A stretch of 64,000 nucleotides of DNA from CAJCIW01 sp963833965. Its GTDB lineage: Bacteria; Chlamydiota; Chlamydiia; Chlamydiales; Rhabdochlamydiaceae. The position numbers and the translations under genes were made by a program. Of this stretch, positions 21,492 to 30,882 are shown one piece after another. The DNA lies in the NCBI GenBank assembly GCA_963833965.1, contig CAWHZZ010000001.1:496001-560000 (forward strand). Reading direction: 5' to 3'. The notes beneath the pieces are model-generated. The model was given only the letters and a program-made list of their open reading frames with translations, was not told the origin of the DNA and did no database searches. The number at the start of each line of letters is the position of its first letter. Positions within the stretch are counted from its first letter, which is position 1.

Positions 21492-22748
21492 ATGAAATGG
21501 AAACGTTTATTTGTTCTTTTTTTTCTCATCCCGACTCTCATCCATGCCTCACACTTCTATGACAAGCAATACGCGAGGATCTTCGAGAAGATTATTAAAG
21601 AATGGCAGCGGCACGAGGAACTGCTTGTGCAATTTAGCAAACTGAGCCTCGATGAAAAGGAAAATCATTTCGATCTGTTGAACAAGTCGATTGCCTGTTG
21701 TCACAGAGCCATTGACCATTGCGATTACATTCTAAGGAAAATCGCAGAAAAGGCCAAAGATGAACGACACGATGATTATTGGGTGAAGGCTAAAAATGAC
21801 CGAAAACAGGACAAAAAAAATCTCATCGAGGTCATCAAGAAAATTCAAGCTTTGATTGAACATACGAAGAAAGAGATCGCTATCTCAAAAGCGAATTCAC
21901 ATTTTCAACAAAGCCAAGAGAATGCCAATCTTGCGTATTTCAAAAGCCAAAATTTTCTCCCAATCCGATTCAACAACGTGGAAAAAGTGGTTATGGCCTT
22001 CAATGAAATCGCAGGGCTTTACGAAGCAGCTCTGCACCACGCTTCAGCAGCCCTTAATTTCGTTGCGTCTTTCGCCGATGAAGAGAACAAGAAATTCCTC
22101 CATCAGTCGATAGAGACATACCAACAGGCCGCCGCCAGGTTCAAACAAGACGCCATGCAGTGGCCCGCCATCGCTGAAACCGAGCTTGCCGCAAACAAAG
22201 CGAAACTCGCCGCTTTAAAGGAAGAGAAAAGACTCTTGGCAGAGAAGGGATTCGAGAAGAATGCCTATGAAGTGCAAAAGCAGATCATTGCGATTTTGGA
22301 GTTTCTGATTGTGAATTTGCCAGGCGAGAGCTCCAGCTATGAAGAAGAGCTTTCCCAAATAAGAATGTCTTTAGAGGAATTTGAGAACCAGGCTGAACTT
22401 TCTAAAGGGGGTACTGGGATCTCAGAAATACAAACATGGGCCCTTTTTTACAAAGACGAATTCCTTTTAAATCCCGAAAAGTTCATTAGCCTTGCTATTG
22501 CTCCTGCTGTTATTATCCCTAATAAATTGTGCTTTGCATCTTATAACTACATTAGTAGGCGGGATTTTGTTACTCATCTTGATGTCATCGGGAAAATGAA
22601 ATATGGGAATGAGTTGCAAATATTAGAACCTCATCCTAATGCTAAACTCTGGGATCATGAAAGTGTGTTGTATAAGTCATTCTTCGAGCCAGCATCCGAG
22701 TCCGAGATTCGACGAGCCCAAAGTGAAAATCGAAGTAGAGAGCCTTGA
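21492..22748 (+). CDS. Hypothetical exported helical protein, frameshifted before its C-terminal domain
   Basis: This 418-residue product begins with a signal peptide (MKWKRLFVLFFLIPTLIHAS). A long helical, Lys/Glu-rich body follows (about 20-310). I recognise no family. The frame ends at 22748 with an unrelated-looking tail (RRAQSENRSREP). A good C-terminal domain continues in the next frame to 22998 (see that entry), so the intact protein would have about 502 residues. GGAG lies ten bases before the ATG. It may act in the periplasm or outside the bacterium. Confidence 0.7.
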   Translation: MKWKRLFVLFFLIPTLIHASHFYDKQYARIFEKIIKEWQRHEELLVQFSKLSLDEKENHFDLLNKSIACCHRAIDHCDYILRKIAEKAKDERHDDYWVKAKNDRKQDKKNLIEVIKKIQALIEHTKKEIAISKANSHFQQSQENANLAYFKSQNFLPIRFNNVEKVVMAFNEIAGLYEAALHHASAALNFVASFADEENKKFLHQSIETYQQAAARFKQDAMQWPAIAETELAANKAKLAALKEEKRLLAEKGFEKNAYEVQKQIIAILEFLIVNLPGESSSYEEELSQIRMSLEEFENQAELSKGGTGISEIQTWALFYKDEFLLNPEKFISLAIAPAVIIPNKLCFASYNYISRRDFVTHLDVIGKMKYGNELQILEPHPNAKLWDHESVLYKSFFEPASESEIRRAQSENRSREP

Positions 22749-22998
22749 ATATTCGATGTTTCAGTTAATTGGAGAAGGTTTTAAGGCGCACGAATCTATG
22801 AATTTCATTTCTACCTCATATGACGAAATTATTCATAGTCAGATTAAAGCGGATGGAAAAGGTAACATCCCCACTATAAGACTTCAACCAGCGGTAATCG
22901 GGAAATCCGGAGGCGTTTGCCATATCGACATATTGCGCGACGAGGGATCAATCCACATGAAATTTCCATGGGGAACAGAAACAGTGAAAGGCGATTAA
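22701..22998 (+). pseudogene. Out-of-frame C-terminal domain of the 21492 gene
   Basis: One base forward of the upstream frame, the sequence reads PKVKIEVESLEYSMFQLIGE and ends with CHIDILRDEGSIHMKFPWGT and VKGD before TAA. It is a beta-rich domain of about 95 residues. The join is most natural near 22710-22716, where RR would continue into PKVKIEV if one base were skipped. An ATG at 22639 opens this frame but has no ribosome site and reads poor sequence first. I take it as the missing end of the upstream gene. Confidence 0.6.
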
Positions 22999-23549
22999 AA
23001 CCGCTTCATTACAATTGGTCTGTTTTTCCAAGAAAAGCGACAGCACTGCGAGACAACGAAGTTAAGGATCAGGGAAAGAGCGATTGTTGCGGCGGCCAAG
23101 AGAGAGACCCCGAGGGAAAATAAAATGGCAAAGGCAATGGGGCGGGGCACGAGAAATGAGAAGGCTTGGGCAGAAAGAAAGAGCAATGCGAGTACAGACC
23201 ATTGGGGCAAATTTTGCAAAAGGGCTGCTGTCCATGAACCCAACGCCGTGTTTTTAATGGCAAAATAAAAAAGATAGGCGGTGAAAATCTCGATGAGCAG
23301 GGGCAAGGGGAATTTTTCGGACCAGGTTTTGGGGCGGAAGACCGTGGCAATGGTCCAGAGGCCGAAAAGAGAGAGCATTGTTGGATTGGCGAGAGCTTGG
23401 CAAATCTGTTTTGACGGGACGATGCCGAGGAGGGGTGTTAGCAAGGCGGCGATGGCAAAGATGAGGTCGCGGGGATGGGATTTGACGATCTTGGAGGCGA
23501 TTGTGGCGAGGAGGAGTAGGGCGATTACGGCAAGGCCTTGCCACTGCAT
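22995..23549 (-). CDS. Small membrane protein resembling the N-terminal part of DASS/ArsB-type permeases
   Basis: This protein of 184 residues has about five hydrophobic segments. RDLIFAIAALLTPLLGIVPS followed by ALANPTMLSLFGLWTIATV recalls the start of divalent anion:sodium symporters. Those are over 400 residues, so this would be a half-length form or a separate small family. Its ATG at 23549 overlaps the kdsD stop by one base (TAATG), so it is probably translationally coupled to kdsD. Its stop overlaps the convergent frame ending at 22998. Transport function is unproven. Confidence 0.65.
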   Translation of the reverse strand: MQWQGLAVIALLLLATIASKIVKSHPRDLIFAIAALLTPLLGIVPSKQICQALANPTMLSLFGLWTIATVFRPKTWSEKFPLPLLIEIFTAYLFYFAIKNTALGSWTAALLQNLPQWSVLALLFLSAQAFSFLVPRPIAFAILFSLGVSLLAAATIALSLILNFVVSQCCRFSWKNRPIVMKRF

Positions 23550-24508
23550 TATGAGATACCGGCTTGGACGATGTCGTGCATGCGCAAGAAACCGACGGCC
23601 TTGCCCTGTTCGAGAACGGGCAGGGCCATAACAAATTTCTTAGGATCTTTCTGCATGATCTTGAGGGCTTCCCAGGCGAGCTTCCCTTTTTCGATTGTGA
23701 GGGCGCTGATCGTCATCAGTTCGCCGATTGGCTTTTCCAAAACGAGGGAGCCTTGGTTCTGCAAGGCGCGGCGGAGGTCGCCGTCGGTGAAAATCCCGAG
23801 AAAGTTTTGGCCTTCATCAACGATGATCAATGCGCCTAATTTTTTATTGGTGAGTTCGGCGAGGAGATCGGACAAGCGGACGTGCGGTCTGGCAAGGGGA
23901 AGCTGGTCGTCTTTGAACATGAGTTCTTCCACAGTGACCGACATTTTTTTTCCAATGGTCCCGGAGGGGTGGTTGAGGGCGTAGGCGGAGAGATCGAATC
24001 CCTTGGAGCGCATCAGGGCGATGGCGAGCAGATCTCCGAAAAGAAGCTGGACTGTTGTCGAAGTTGTCGGAGCGAGATCAAAAGGGCAAAGCTCTTTTTC
24101 AAAGGGAAGATTCACCGCTAGGTCGCAATGTTTGGCAAGGCGGCTATTGGCGTTAGAAACGATGGCCAGCAGGCGGGCATTGCGCTTTTTGGCGAAGGGG
24201 ATGAGGTTGAGCAATTCTTCCGTCTCCCCGCTTCGGCTTATCATCACGAGCAGGTCATTTTCAGACAGAATGCCGATATCACCATGCAAAAAATTTGTTG
24301 GAGGAAGATAAAGCGCTTTCGTTCCCGTGGAGATCATTGTCATGGCAATTTTTTCGGCGATGATGCCGCTCTTGCCGATGCCTGTAAAGACGATGAGCCC
24401 TTTGGTGCGCAGGCATTCTTGCACAACTCTTTCCACTTCGGAGAGATCGAGGTTTTCAAAGTAGTGGTCGATGTAGCGCTGTTGCGCTTGTAACAGTTCG
24501 GCGAGCAT
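23549..24508 (-). CDS. kdsD: Arabinose-5-phosphate isomerase (KpsF/GutQ/KdsD)
   Basis: The 319 residues form an N-terminal SIS sugar isomerase domain (FTGIGKSGIIAEKIAMTM near 40-57, ISRSGETEELLN) and two C-terminal CBS domains (from about 200 on, with GIFTDGDLRRAL). The enzyme converts ribulose 5-phosphate to arabinose 5-phosphate, the first step to Kdo of the lipopolysaccharide core. The length and domain order are standard. It is followed by a coupled small membrane protein. Other outer-membrane sugar genes (lpxK, gmhA) lie within 8 kb. Confidence 0.92.
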   Translation of the reverse strand: MLAELLQAQQRYIDHYFENLDLSEVERVVQECLRTKGLIVFTGIGKSGIIAEKIAMTMISTGTKALYLPPTNFLHGDIGILSENDLLVMISRSGETEELLNLIPFAKKRNARLLAIVSNANSRLAKHCDLAVNLPFEKELCPFDLAPTTSTTVQLLFGDLLAIALMRSKGFDLSAYALNHPSGTIGKKMSVTVEELMFKDDQLPLARPHVRLSDLLAELTNKKLGALIIVDEGQNFLGIFTDGDLRRALQNQGSLVLEKPIGELMTISALTIEKGKLAWEALKIMQKDPKKFVMALPVLEQGKAVGFLRMHDIVQAGIS

Positions 24509-24623
24509 AATGAGGAAGTATAAGCGAAAAACATTTTTGCGTCACCGAGGGAAAAGGAAGATTGGACAAATAAGGGCGCAGAATTTATTTTATCCCTGCT
24601 TCCTTTTCTTCAGGAGAGAAATC

Positions 24624-25940
24624 ATGGCCTTAATCACAAATAACCCCCAAGTTAACCACATTTACCCAAAAATTAATTATTTCGTTCCCGTTTGGAGTTT
24701 ATTTCCTTTTTTAAAAGATCTAGCGTTTATAGATGTGTTTAAAAGCAATATCCCACAAATAGAAAGCTCAAAAGAATCAAAAATCGCCGAGATCCCTGAC
24801 ACTGGGATTTACCATATACTATCTTTTTTAGAAAAACCTTCGGATTTTTCATCTTTTAGCAGAACGAACAGGGCCTTTTTTTCCCTTTCGGGTCAGATGC
24901 CCGCACATCAAAACGCCTCGGATTCGATGCTCTTTTTTCTCTATGGACGCCATTTATTCCACGACAAGAGCTATAGCCGCCATTCTGAGGGTCTCGTGCA
25001 GGCCGTCGCGATGCGTCCCTTAACTTCTCAAGAGTGGTTCATTTCACTGGCGTGTTTCACGGGCAGCGGAGCTGTGAAATTAGCCAATGCGAGAGCGAAG
25101 AAGGCGGAACAGTGGTTTTTTGCCGCTTTTAAGCAGCGTTGCAGGGAACTTTCCGCCATCAACGACACGGCTAGATTTGCCGTGTATAGGGAATGCGCAT
25201 TTAACGCGCTGGAGGGAATTGCCAGGTCGAATGTCTCTTACTTTCAGAGGGCCGTATTCTCGCTCAAATTGGCTAGCGTCCGATATCAGTTCGATCGCAA
25301 GCTCTACTTGGACATGATTCTTGCCTATGTTCAACAGGATGCCAAAGTGATTTCTCAGCAAAATTTTCTTTCGACGACTAAAAAATTCTCTGAGCTTTTC
25401 CCTGAAATCGCCATAGTTGACGTGGAACGGGATTTGAGAAATGCTCTTAGAAAAAGGCATTCCGAAGCCTTCGAGAAGTTGGCTGAATTTTTTTCTCATC
25501 CCGAATACATTTATCCAGAAATTAAGGAGATCGACGAGCAAGCGAAAAACCAATTAACGAAAATAGAAAATTTCGGCGAAATTTTGAAAGATGCAGAATC
25601 AAAAAAGCAAGAGGCATTCAAGGAGCTGTCGCGAATTTTTAAGGAGACATGTGGTTATCTGAATCAAAATGAGTTGATGCATCAATCGATGTCGGAAGAT
25701 GCAAGTGTCACAGAAGCGAGAAATCAATACTATGCTGCAATGCATACTTTTTCGAATGACACAAAAAAATACGATGCTTTGCTAAAAGGCTTAAATGCGC
25801 TTCTGCAAATAAGAGAGGATCTGAAAGAAAAGGCAGATAGGAAGGCGACTTTTTATCGGGAGCTTCAAAAAGAAGTGACAGAAAATCAGAAACTGGCGCT
25901 TTCTCATACCTTGCATCAAAATATCGGGTTTTTTCATTGA
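24624..25940 (+). CDS. F-box protein, putative effector
   Basis: The 438-residue protein has an F-box-like motif at about residues 55-95: IAEIPDTGIYHILSFLEKPS, then FSRTNRAFFSLS. The rest is helical with a coiled-coil C-terminal half (from about 310: EIDEQAKNQLTKIENFGEIL) and is not recognised. The frame is open upstream to 24510, but the ATG at 24624 has a strong AGGAGAG site. A host SCF-ligase-directed role is inferred from the F-box only. It is the second of three F-box genes in the window. Confidence 0.7.
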   Translation: MALITNNPQVNHIYPKINYFVPVWSLFPFLKDLAFIDVFKSNIPQIESSKESKIAEIPDTGIYHILSFLEKPSDFSSFSRTNRAFFSLSGQMPAHQNASDSMLFFLYGRHLFHDKSYSRHSEGLVQAVAMRPLTSQEWFISLACFTGSGAVKLANARAKKAEQWFFAAFKQRCRELSAINDTARFAVYRECAFNALEGIARSNVSYFQRAVFSLKLASVRYQFDRKLYLDMILAYVQQDAKVISQQNFLSTTKKFSELFPEIAIVDVERDLRNALRKRHSEAFEKLAEFFSHPEYIYPEIKEIDEQAKNQLTKIENFGEILKDAESKKQEAFKELSRIFKETCGYLNQNELMHQSMSEDASVTEARNQYYAAMHTFSNDTKKYDALLKGLNALLQIREDLKEKADRKATFYRELQKEVTENQKLALSHTLHQNIGFFH

Positions 25941-25994
25941 AAAACAACAGCGCGGCCGTTTATTTAATTAATTAGTTTTAACTGGAGCCCGCTC

Positions 25995-27431
25995 ATGTCT
26001 TCTTCAAAGATTCCGATTACTGTTGCCCGAGGGGATGGCATTGGCCCGGAAATTATGTCGGCCGTATTGCATGTTTTGAATGAAGCGGGGGCGCCGCTCG
26101 AGTACCACGAGATTGAGATTGGGGAAAAGCTCTACTCGAAGGGGGTGCTCACCGGCATCGAGCCTAAATCGTGGGAGACGATTCGGAATACGAAGGCTTT
26201 TCTCAAGGCGCCGATCACCACGCCGCAAGGGGGCGGGTTTAAAAGCTTGAATGTCACGGTGCGGACGACGATGGGACTCTATGCGAATATTCGGCCATGC
26301 GTGGCTTATGCGCCTTTTGTCGGCACCAAACATCCGGGGATGGATGTGGTGATTGTCCGGGAAAATGAAGAGGACCTTTACGCGGGAATTGAGTACCGGC
26401 AAACTCCCGATGTGTATAAATCGCTCAAGATCATTTCCCGGCCGGGCTCGGAAAAAATCATACGCTATGCGTTTGAGTATGCGCGCCAATATGGGCGTAA
26501 GAAAGTGACTTGTTTCATGAAAGACAACATCATGAAAATTTCCGATGGTCTGTTCCATAAGGTCTTCGATGAGATTGCAAAAGAGTACGCAGACATTGTG
26601 AACGAGGCTTGGATTGTCGACATCGGTGCGGCGAAATTGGCCGATACCCCAGAAGTTTTCGATGTGATTGTCATGCCGAATTTGTATGGCGATATCCTCT
26701 CAGATGTGGCAGCGCAGATCTCAGGCTCTGTGGGGATCGCTGGATCTGCGAATATTGGTGACCGAGGGGCGATGTTCGAGGCGATCCATGGCTCCGCTCC
26801 TAGGCGCGCAGGGCAGAATGTCGCCAATCCTTCAGGGCTTCTTTTGGCAAGCGTGATGATGCTGGTCTATTTGGGAGAGGAGAGAGTTGCGGAAAGAATC
26901 CACAATGCATGGCTGCGTGCGATTGAAAGCGGGATTCATACCTACGACATCTTCAACGCGGGGTTAAGTAAAGAAAAGGTGGGAACTAAAGAATTTGCCA
27001 ATGCGGTCGTCAAATGCCTGGGGCAAAAGCCTCAGCATTTGCCCACTGTCTTTTATCAGGTAGCGAAGAAAATCACCGCTTTACATCCTCCCTTGGAAAG
27101 AGCTGATGTGAAGAGAGAGCTCGTCGGTGTGGATGTCTTTGTCCACTCTCGTGATTCTACGGCGAGTTTTATCAAGATCGCGACGGACAAACAGTGGACT
27201 CCTCTCTCTCTGCAGATGATCAGCAATCGCGGTGTGAGGGTTTGGCCAGAGGGCCATCCGGAAACCTTTTGCGTGGACCAGTGGCGCCTTCGCTTCATGC
27301 GCAAAGAGAAAGGATCTGCGGCGACACAGGCGGAAGTGTGGAAGACGGTGCAAGAGCTGCAGAATACCGGCTACGACGTCACGGGGACAGAAAATCTGTA
27401 TCAGTTCGACGGGTCGCCGGCGTTTTCTTAG
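25995..27431 (+). CDS. icd: Isocitrate dehydrogenase (NADP type, long form)
   Basis: The 478-residue enzyme belongs to the isocitrate/isopropylmalate dehydrogenase family. It starts ITVARGDGIGPEIM and has SLNVTVRTTMGLYANIRP (substrate binding Ser, Asn and Arg), VIVRENEEDLYAGIEY, YGDILSDVAAQ (metal Asp), and GSAPRRAGQNVANP. The 130-residue C-terminal extension (from about 345) is like that of the Rickettsia/Thermus long form. It oxidises isocitrate to 2-oxoglutarate in the TCA cycle. Chlamydiaceae lack this step, so the gene supports a chlamydia with a fuller cycle. GGAG precedes the ATG. Cofactor preference is inferred from the subfamily. Confidence 0.9.
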   Translation: MSSSKIPITVARGDGIGPEIMSAVLHVLNEAGAPLEYHEIEIGEKLYSKGVLTGIEPKSWETIRNTKAFLKAPITTPQGGGFKSLNVTVRTTMGLYANIRPCVAYAPFVGTKHPGMDVVIVRENEEDLYAGIEYRQTPDVYKSLKIISRPGSEKIIRYAFEYARQYGRKKVTCFMKDNIMKISDGLFHKVFDEIAKEYADIVNEAWIVDIGAAKLADTPEVFDVIVMPNLYGDILSDVAAQISGSVGIAGSANIGDRGAMFEAIHGSAPRRAGQNVANPSGLLLASVMMLVYLGEERVAERIHNAWLRAIESGIHTYDIFNAGLSKEKVGTKEFANAVVKCLGQKPQHLPTVFYQVAKKITALHPPLERADVKRELVGVDVFVHSRDSTASFIKIATDKQWTPLSLQMISNRGVRVWPEGHPETFCVDQWRLRFMRKEKGSAATQAEVWKTVQELQNTGYDVTGTENLYQFDGSPAFS

Positions 27432-28572
27432 GGCCTGTCGTCTCTGTGATTAAATTTCGGTACCGTTTTGTGGCAAACGGGACAATTCCGCTTTTTTCGT
27501 ACAAGTTGGAATCATTCATCTCGTCATTCAAATGTTCAGAGAGATATCTGGCGGCATCTTCGGCTGTCGTGCATTGAGCGATCAGCTGTTTTTCAATGGC
27601 AAAGTGAGAGAACGGCGTTCCTGGAACATCGACGTGAACGAACCGCTTTCCCGCAAAGAGGGCTTGAATGGCCACTGTAGAGCGATGGCAAATGCCAAGT
27701 CGGCAGATGGCGACAGCTTCAAAGGTCGAAAGGTGTCTTCCATCAGAGATGAAACATGGGGGAAATTTTTCCGAACGGAAACTCTCCAGAATTTCCTTCT
27801 CGAGCTTGCCATCAGAACGCGGATGCAATTGAATAATGACTTGAACGGGAATTTTCAACTGATTCAAGCTTTGAGCGAATACGAGAAATGACTCGCGATA
27901 GCCATTTCCTTTTTCTTCGTAGCCGCTAATGTACGTTAAAATGGGGATGCCGCTTTGAAAAGGTGTTTTGGCAAGGGCAGCGGATTTGTCGACGTTGCCG
28001 ACTTTCTCTTTCCACACGTCGAGGGTCGGCTGGCCGAGCGCGATCGCCTTTGTGCTGTTAAATCGGCAGTTCAAATCTTTGGCGATATCCTGCGAGGGGA
28101 CGAGGACAATGTCTGAGGCGTGCATGAACTTTTCGACATTGGCGACAAGATCGGGAGGCAGTTTATCATAAGTGGAAAAGTTGTCCCAGACGGCGATGAC
28201 GCGGCTTCCCTTTTTGTGAAACAGCTCCGCGATCTGTCTTTCCGGGGTGGAATACATCCCTGTCATGAGAGTGGAAGGGGCAAGCGGAGCGATTTTTTCT
28301 AAATCGGAAGCGCTCAATTCATAAAGCCGTTGATTTGCGGGGCAGGAAACTCCTAAACTTTCGACGGTGATCGGTTGTAAAGATGCTTCGCTTGCGACTT
28401 TTGTCGCTGTCGCCATCGTCAGCAGCTTTGTTTCAGGAGCCTCTTCCCAAGACTTTAAAATTTGGGCCCAAATGTTTGTCTCCCCTGTATCGAATCCAAC
28501 CAGCAGAAGGCTCTCTTTTGCGGAAAGAGCGGAGAAAAACAATAGGAAAGCACAGAACAACTGCTTAATCAA
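27379..28572 (-). CDS. Hypothetical exported protein, possibly glycosyltransferase-like
   Basis: The 397-residue protein has a signal peptide (MIKQLFCAFLLFFSALSA) and then an alpha/beta body. The second half (VLVPSQDIAKDLN, ILTYISGYEEKGNG, VIIQLHPRSDGKLEKEIL) has the look of a GT-B/epimerase fold, but I cannot name a family. The start is unusual: a TTG at 28572 that overlaps the stop of the upstream E2 gene by eight bases, with GAGG nearby. No better in-frame start keeps the signal peptide. Its 3' end overlaps the convergent icd gene by 53 bases. Confidence 0.65.
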   Translation of the reverse strand: MIKQLFCAFLLFFSALSAKESLLLVGFDTGETNIWAQILKSWEEAPETKLLTMATATKVASEASLQPITVESLGVSCPANQRLYELSASDLEKIAPLAPSTLMTGMYSTPERQIAELFHKKGSRVIAVWDNFSTYDKLPPDLVANVEKFMHASDIVLVPSQDIAKDLNCRFNSTKAIALGQPTLDVWKEKVGNVDKSAALAKTPFQSGIPILTYISGYEEKGNGYRESFLVFAQSLNQLKIPVQVIIQLHPRSDGKLEKEILESFRSEKFPPCFISDGRHLSTFEAVAICRLGICHRSTVAIQALFAGKRFVHVDVPGTPFSHFAIEKQLIAQCTTAEDAARYLSEHLNDEMNDSNLYEKSGIVPFATKRYRNLITETTGPKKTPATRRTDTDFLSP

Positions 28573-29767
28573 TTTTCGCTTCCTCTTCGAGATGTTTTTT
28601 TAGGGCGTTGAGGTAGCCGCAGCCGTACATTCCATCGAGCACGCGATGGTCGAAAGTGAGCGAGACGTGCATCATCGAACGGATGGCCAAAAGTTCGTTT
28701 TCGAGAGGGACAACTTTTCGATAGGTCGCTCCGACGCCGACGATTGCGACCTCCGGGAAGCGGATGATCGGGATGCCGATTTGCACGCCGGTCATCCCAA
28801 AATTCGTGAGGGAGATCGTTCCATCGCTGACATCGTCAGGGGTGAGCTTACCACTGCGGGCTTTTGCGGAGAGTTCGCTGATCGCTTTGGCAATCTCTGT
28901 AATGCCCAGCCGTTGGCAATGCTTGACGACAGGAACAAACAGCCCTTGTTCAACGCTGACGGCGATTCCTAAATTGAGATAGCGTTTAAGAAGGATAGTA
29001 TCGCCTTCGAGGGAAGAATTGATCAACGGGTATTCCTGGAGAGCTTTGGCAATCGCTCGGGCGACAAAAGCAGTGATTGTCAGCTTGAATCCATTTCTTT
29101 TCAAAAACTCTTCCTTCTCCTTTTGGATCAGTTGAATCACGCCTGTGACATCGACCTCAGTCACTAAGGAAGCGTGCGGAGCTTCATAGAAAGACCGGAC
29201 CATATTGTCGGCGATGGCTTTGCGCATGCCTGTCATTTTCAAACGCTCAACTTCGGGTCCGGATGCCACCATTGTCTTGGCGGGACAAGGTTTGGGAGGA
29301 GAAACACGTTTTTCGATGTAGATCTCGAGATCTTGTTTGGTGAGCCTTCCACTGGCGCCTGTGCGTGGGATTTTTTCCAATTCCGGAAGGGCGATCCCTT
29401 TTTCGCGGGCAAGGCGGAGGAGAGCAGGAGAAAAAAAGTCTCTCATCTCTTGGCCACTCTCCTCATGTTTGGAGTCAACAGAGGGCATTGGAGCGAATGC
29501 GTCGCCTCGGGACGCGGAACCGGCAGCAAGGCCGATCACGGCGATGAGTTCGCCGACTTGCAATTCTTGATCGGGATTGGCGTGGATTTCTTTGAGGACA
29601 CCAGCAGCAGGAGACGGAATTTCGCTATTGACTTTGTCGGTAGAGACTTCGAGAAGAGGCTCATCTAGGCTGACGGGATCGCCGATTTTTTTGAACCATT
29701 GAACAATTGTTGCGCTGTGAATGCTCTCTCCGAGTTTTGGCAAAAGTACTTTGATGTCTTCGCTCAT
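28565..29767 (-). CDS. Dihydrolipoamide acyltransferase (E2 of a 2-oxoacid dehydrogenase)
   Basis: This 400-residue E2 has a single lipoyl domain (residues 1-80; lipoylated Lys in STDKVNSEI), a peripheral subunit-binding domain (about 115-152: SPALLRLAREKGI) and a catalytic domain ending in SLTFDHRVLDGMYG, with the active-site His and Asp. It transfers acyl groups to CoA within a dehydrogenase complex. Whether it serves the pyruvate, branched-chain or another complex cannot be told. No E1 or E3 gene is nearby. It overlaps lpxK by four bases (ATGA) and the next gene by eight, so these three form an operon. Confidence 0.9.
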   Translation of the reverse strand: MSEDIKVLLPKLGESIHSATIVQWFKKIGDPVSLDEPLLEVSTDKVNSEIPSPAAGVLKEIHANPDQELQVGELIAVIGLAAGSASRGDAFAPMPSVDSKHEESGQEMRDFFSPALLRLAREKGIALPELEKIPRTGASGRLTKQDLEIYIEKRVSPPKPCPAKTMVASGPEVERLKMTGMRKAIADNMVRSFYEAPHASLVTEVDVTGVIQLIQKEKEEFLKRNGFKLTITAFVARAIAKALQEYPLINSSLEGDTILLKRYLNLGIAVSVEQGLFVPVVKHCQRLGITEIAKAISELSAKARSGKLTPDDVSDGTISLTNFGMTGVQIGIPIIRFPEVAIVGVGATYRKVVPLENELLAIRSMMHVSLTFDHRVLDGMYGCGYLNALKKHLEEEAKID

Positions 29768-30822
29768 TTGACAATCTCCAAAATTTTACTGATGAGATTT
29801 TCCCAATGCTCTTTGCCTGCGATGAACCGCAACTGGATTTCGACGGGCTCGACTTCCAAGCATAAAGAAAGATCGGGACGCAATTTTACATGATCCTTTT
29901 CCGTGCATAAAAGGATTTCGGCTCCTCGGTCGCGGCATTGCATGGCAAAGTTTTTCAGCCGGCCATCTTGCACAGGCTCATGATCGTTAAGAAGAAGAGT
30001 GTCGACAATTTCACATTTTAAGTCACGTACGGTCTGCAAAAAGCGTTCCGGGTTGCCGATCCCGCAAAAAACGGCGACTTTGCGGGCTGAAATTTTACCG
30101 CGACTCACTACTTCGAATTGGACGGCAGCTGTCGGTGCATTGGAATGAGGGGCCATTTGCTTTTGCAACTGCGCGTAATGGTCGAGATCTTTGACATGAG
30201 TGAACACGATCAAATCCGCGCGCTCTAGCCGCTTGGGGCTGTCGCGGAGCAGGCCCCAAGGCACAAAGCGGCCTTTTGAAAAAGGGTCTAATCCATCGAC
30301 GACCGCAATCTCAAAATCGCGTTTCAATCGGCGATGCTGCATACCGTCGTCTAGAAGGAGGCACTCTGCCCCTTGCTGAATGGCCAACTGTCCAGAGGCA
30401 ATCCGGTCGGGGCCGGCCCAAATCGGGCTCTTAAGTTTTTGCGCGAGGAAATAGGGTTCGTCGCCGCATTCTTGCGGGGGATAAAGGGGTCCATTCCCCG
30501 AAGAGATGAGACGGCTTTCACCCAACTTTTCGATTTCGGAGCGGAAACCGCGCGTCAAAATGGCGAGTTTTACCTGATCCTGAAGCTGTGAAGCGAGCAG
30601 GCGCACAAGGGGCGTTTTTCCCGTTCCGCCCACGGCGATGTTGCCGATGCTGATCACAGGCGCAGACAGGCGTACGGAGGAGATCCACTCCCTATCATAG
30701 GCAAAATTCCTCGCAGAAATGGCGGCGCGGTAGGTGGAGCTTAAAAGCGCTAGAGCAGCGCTAGCAAGGGGGGCTTTTTTTTCCCCGCGGATGATTTTGA
30801 GGACTGAGCGTTCTAGATCCAT
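29764..30822 (-). CDS. lpxK: Tetraacyldisaccharide 4'-kinase LpxK
   Basis: The 352-residue enzyme has the LpxK P-loop at residues 64-70 (GGTGKT, within SIGNIAVGGTGKTPLV) and GLDPFSKGRFVPWGLLRDSP. It phosphorylates the 4' position of the lipid A disaccharide on the inner leaflet. An N-terminal hydrophobic helix (about 18-36) anchors it. It leads an operon with the E2 gene (4-base overlap). Confidence 0.93.
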   Translation of the reverse strand: MDLERSVLKIIRGEKKAPLASAALALLSSTYRAAISARNFAYDREWISSVRLSAPVISIGNIAVGGTGKTPLVRLLASQLQDQVKLAILTRGFRSEIEKLGESRLISSGNGPLYPPQECGDEPYFLAQKLKSPIWAGPDRIASGQLAIQQGAECLLLDDGMQHRRLKRDFEIAVVDGLDPFSKGRFVPWGLLRDSPKRLERADLIVFTHVKDLDHYAQLQKQMAPHSNAPTAAVQFEVVSRGKISARKVAVFCGIGNPERFLQTVRDLKCEIVDTLLLNDHEPVQDGRLKNFAMQCRDRGAEILLCTEKDHVKLRPDLSLCLEVEPVEIQLRFIAGKEHWENLISKILEIVK

Positions 30823-30882
30823 AGGAAAAGGATTTTATCATAGATCCAGAATTTGGGCGAAGGCAATATATAAACCTGAAAA

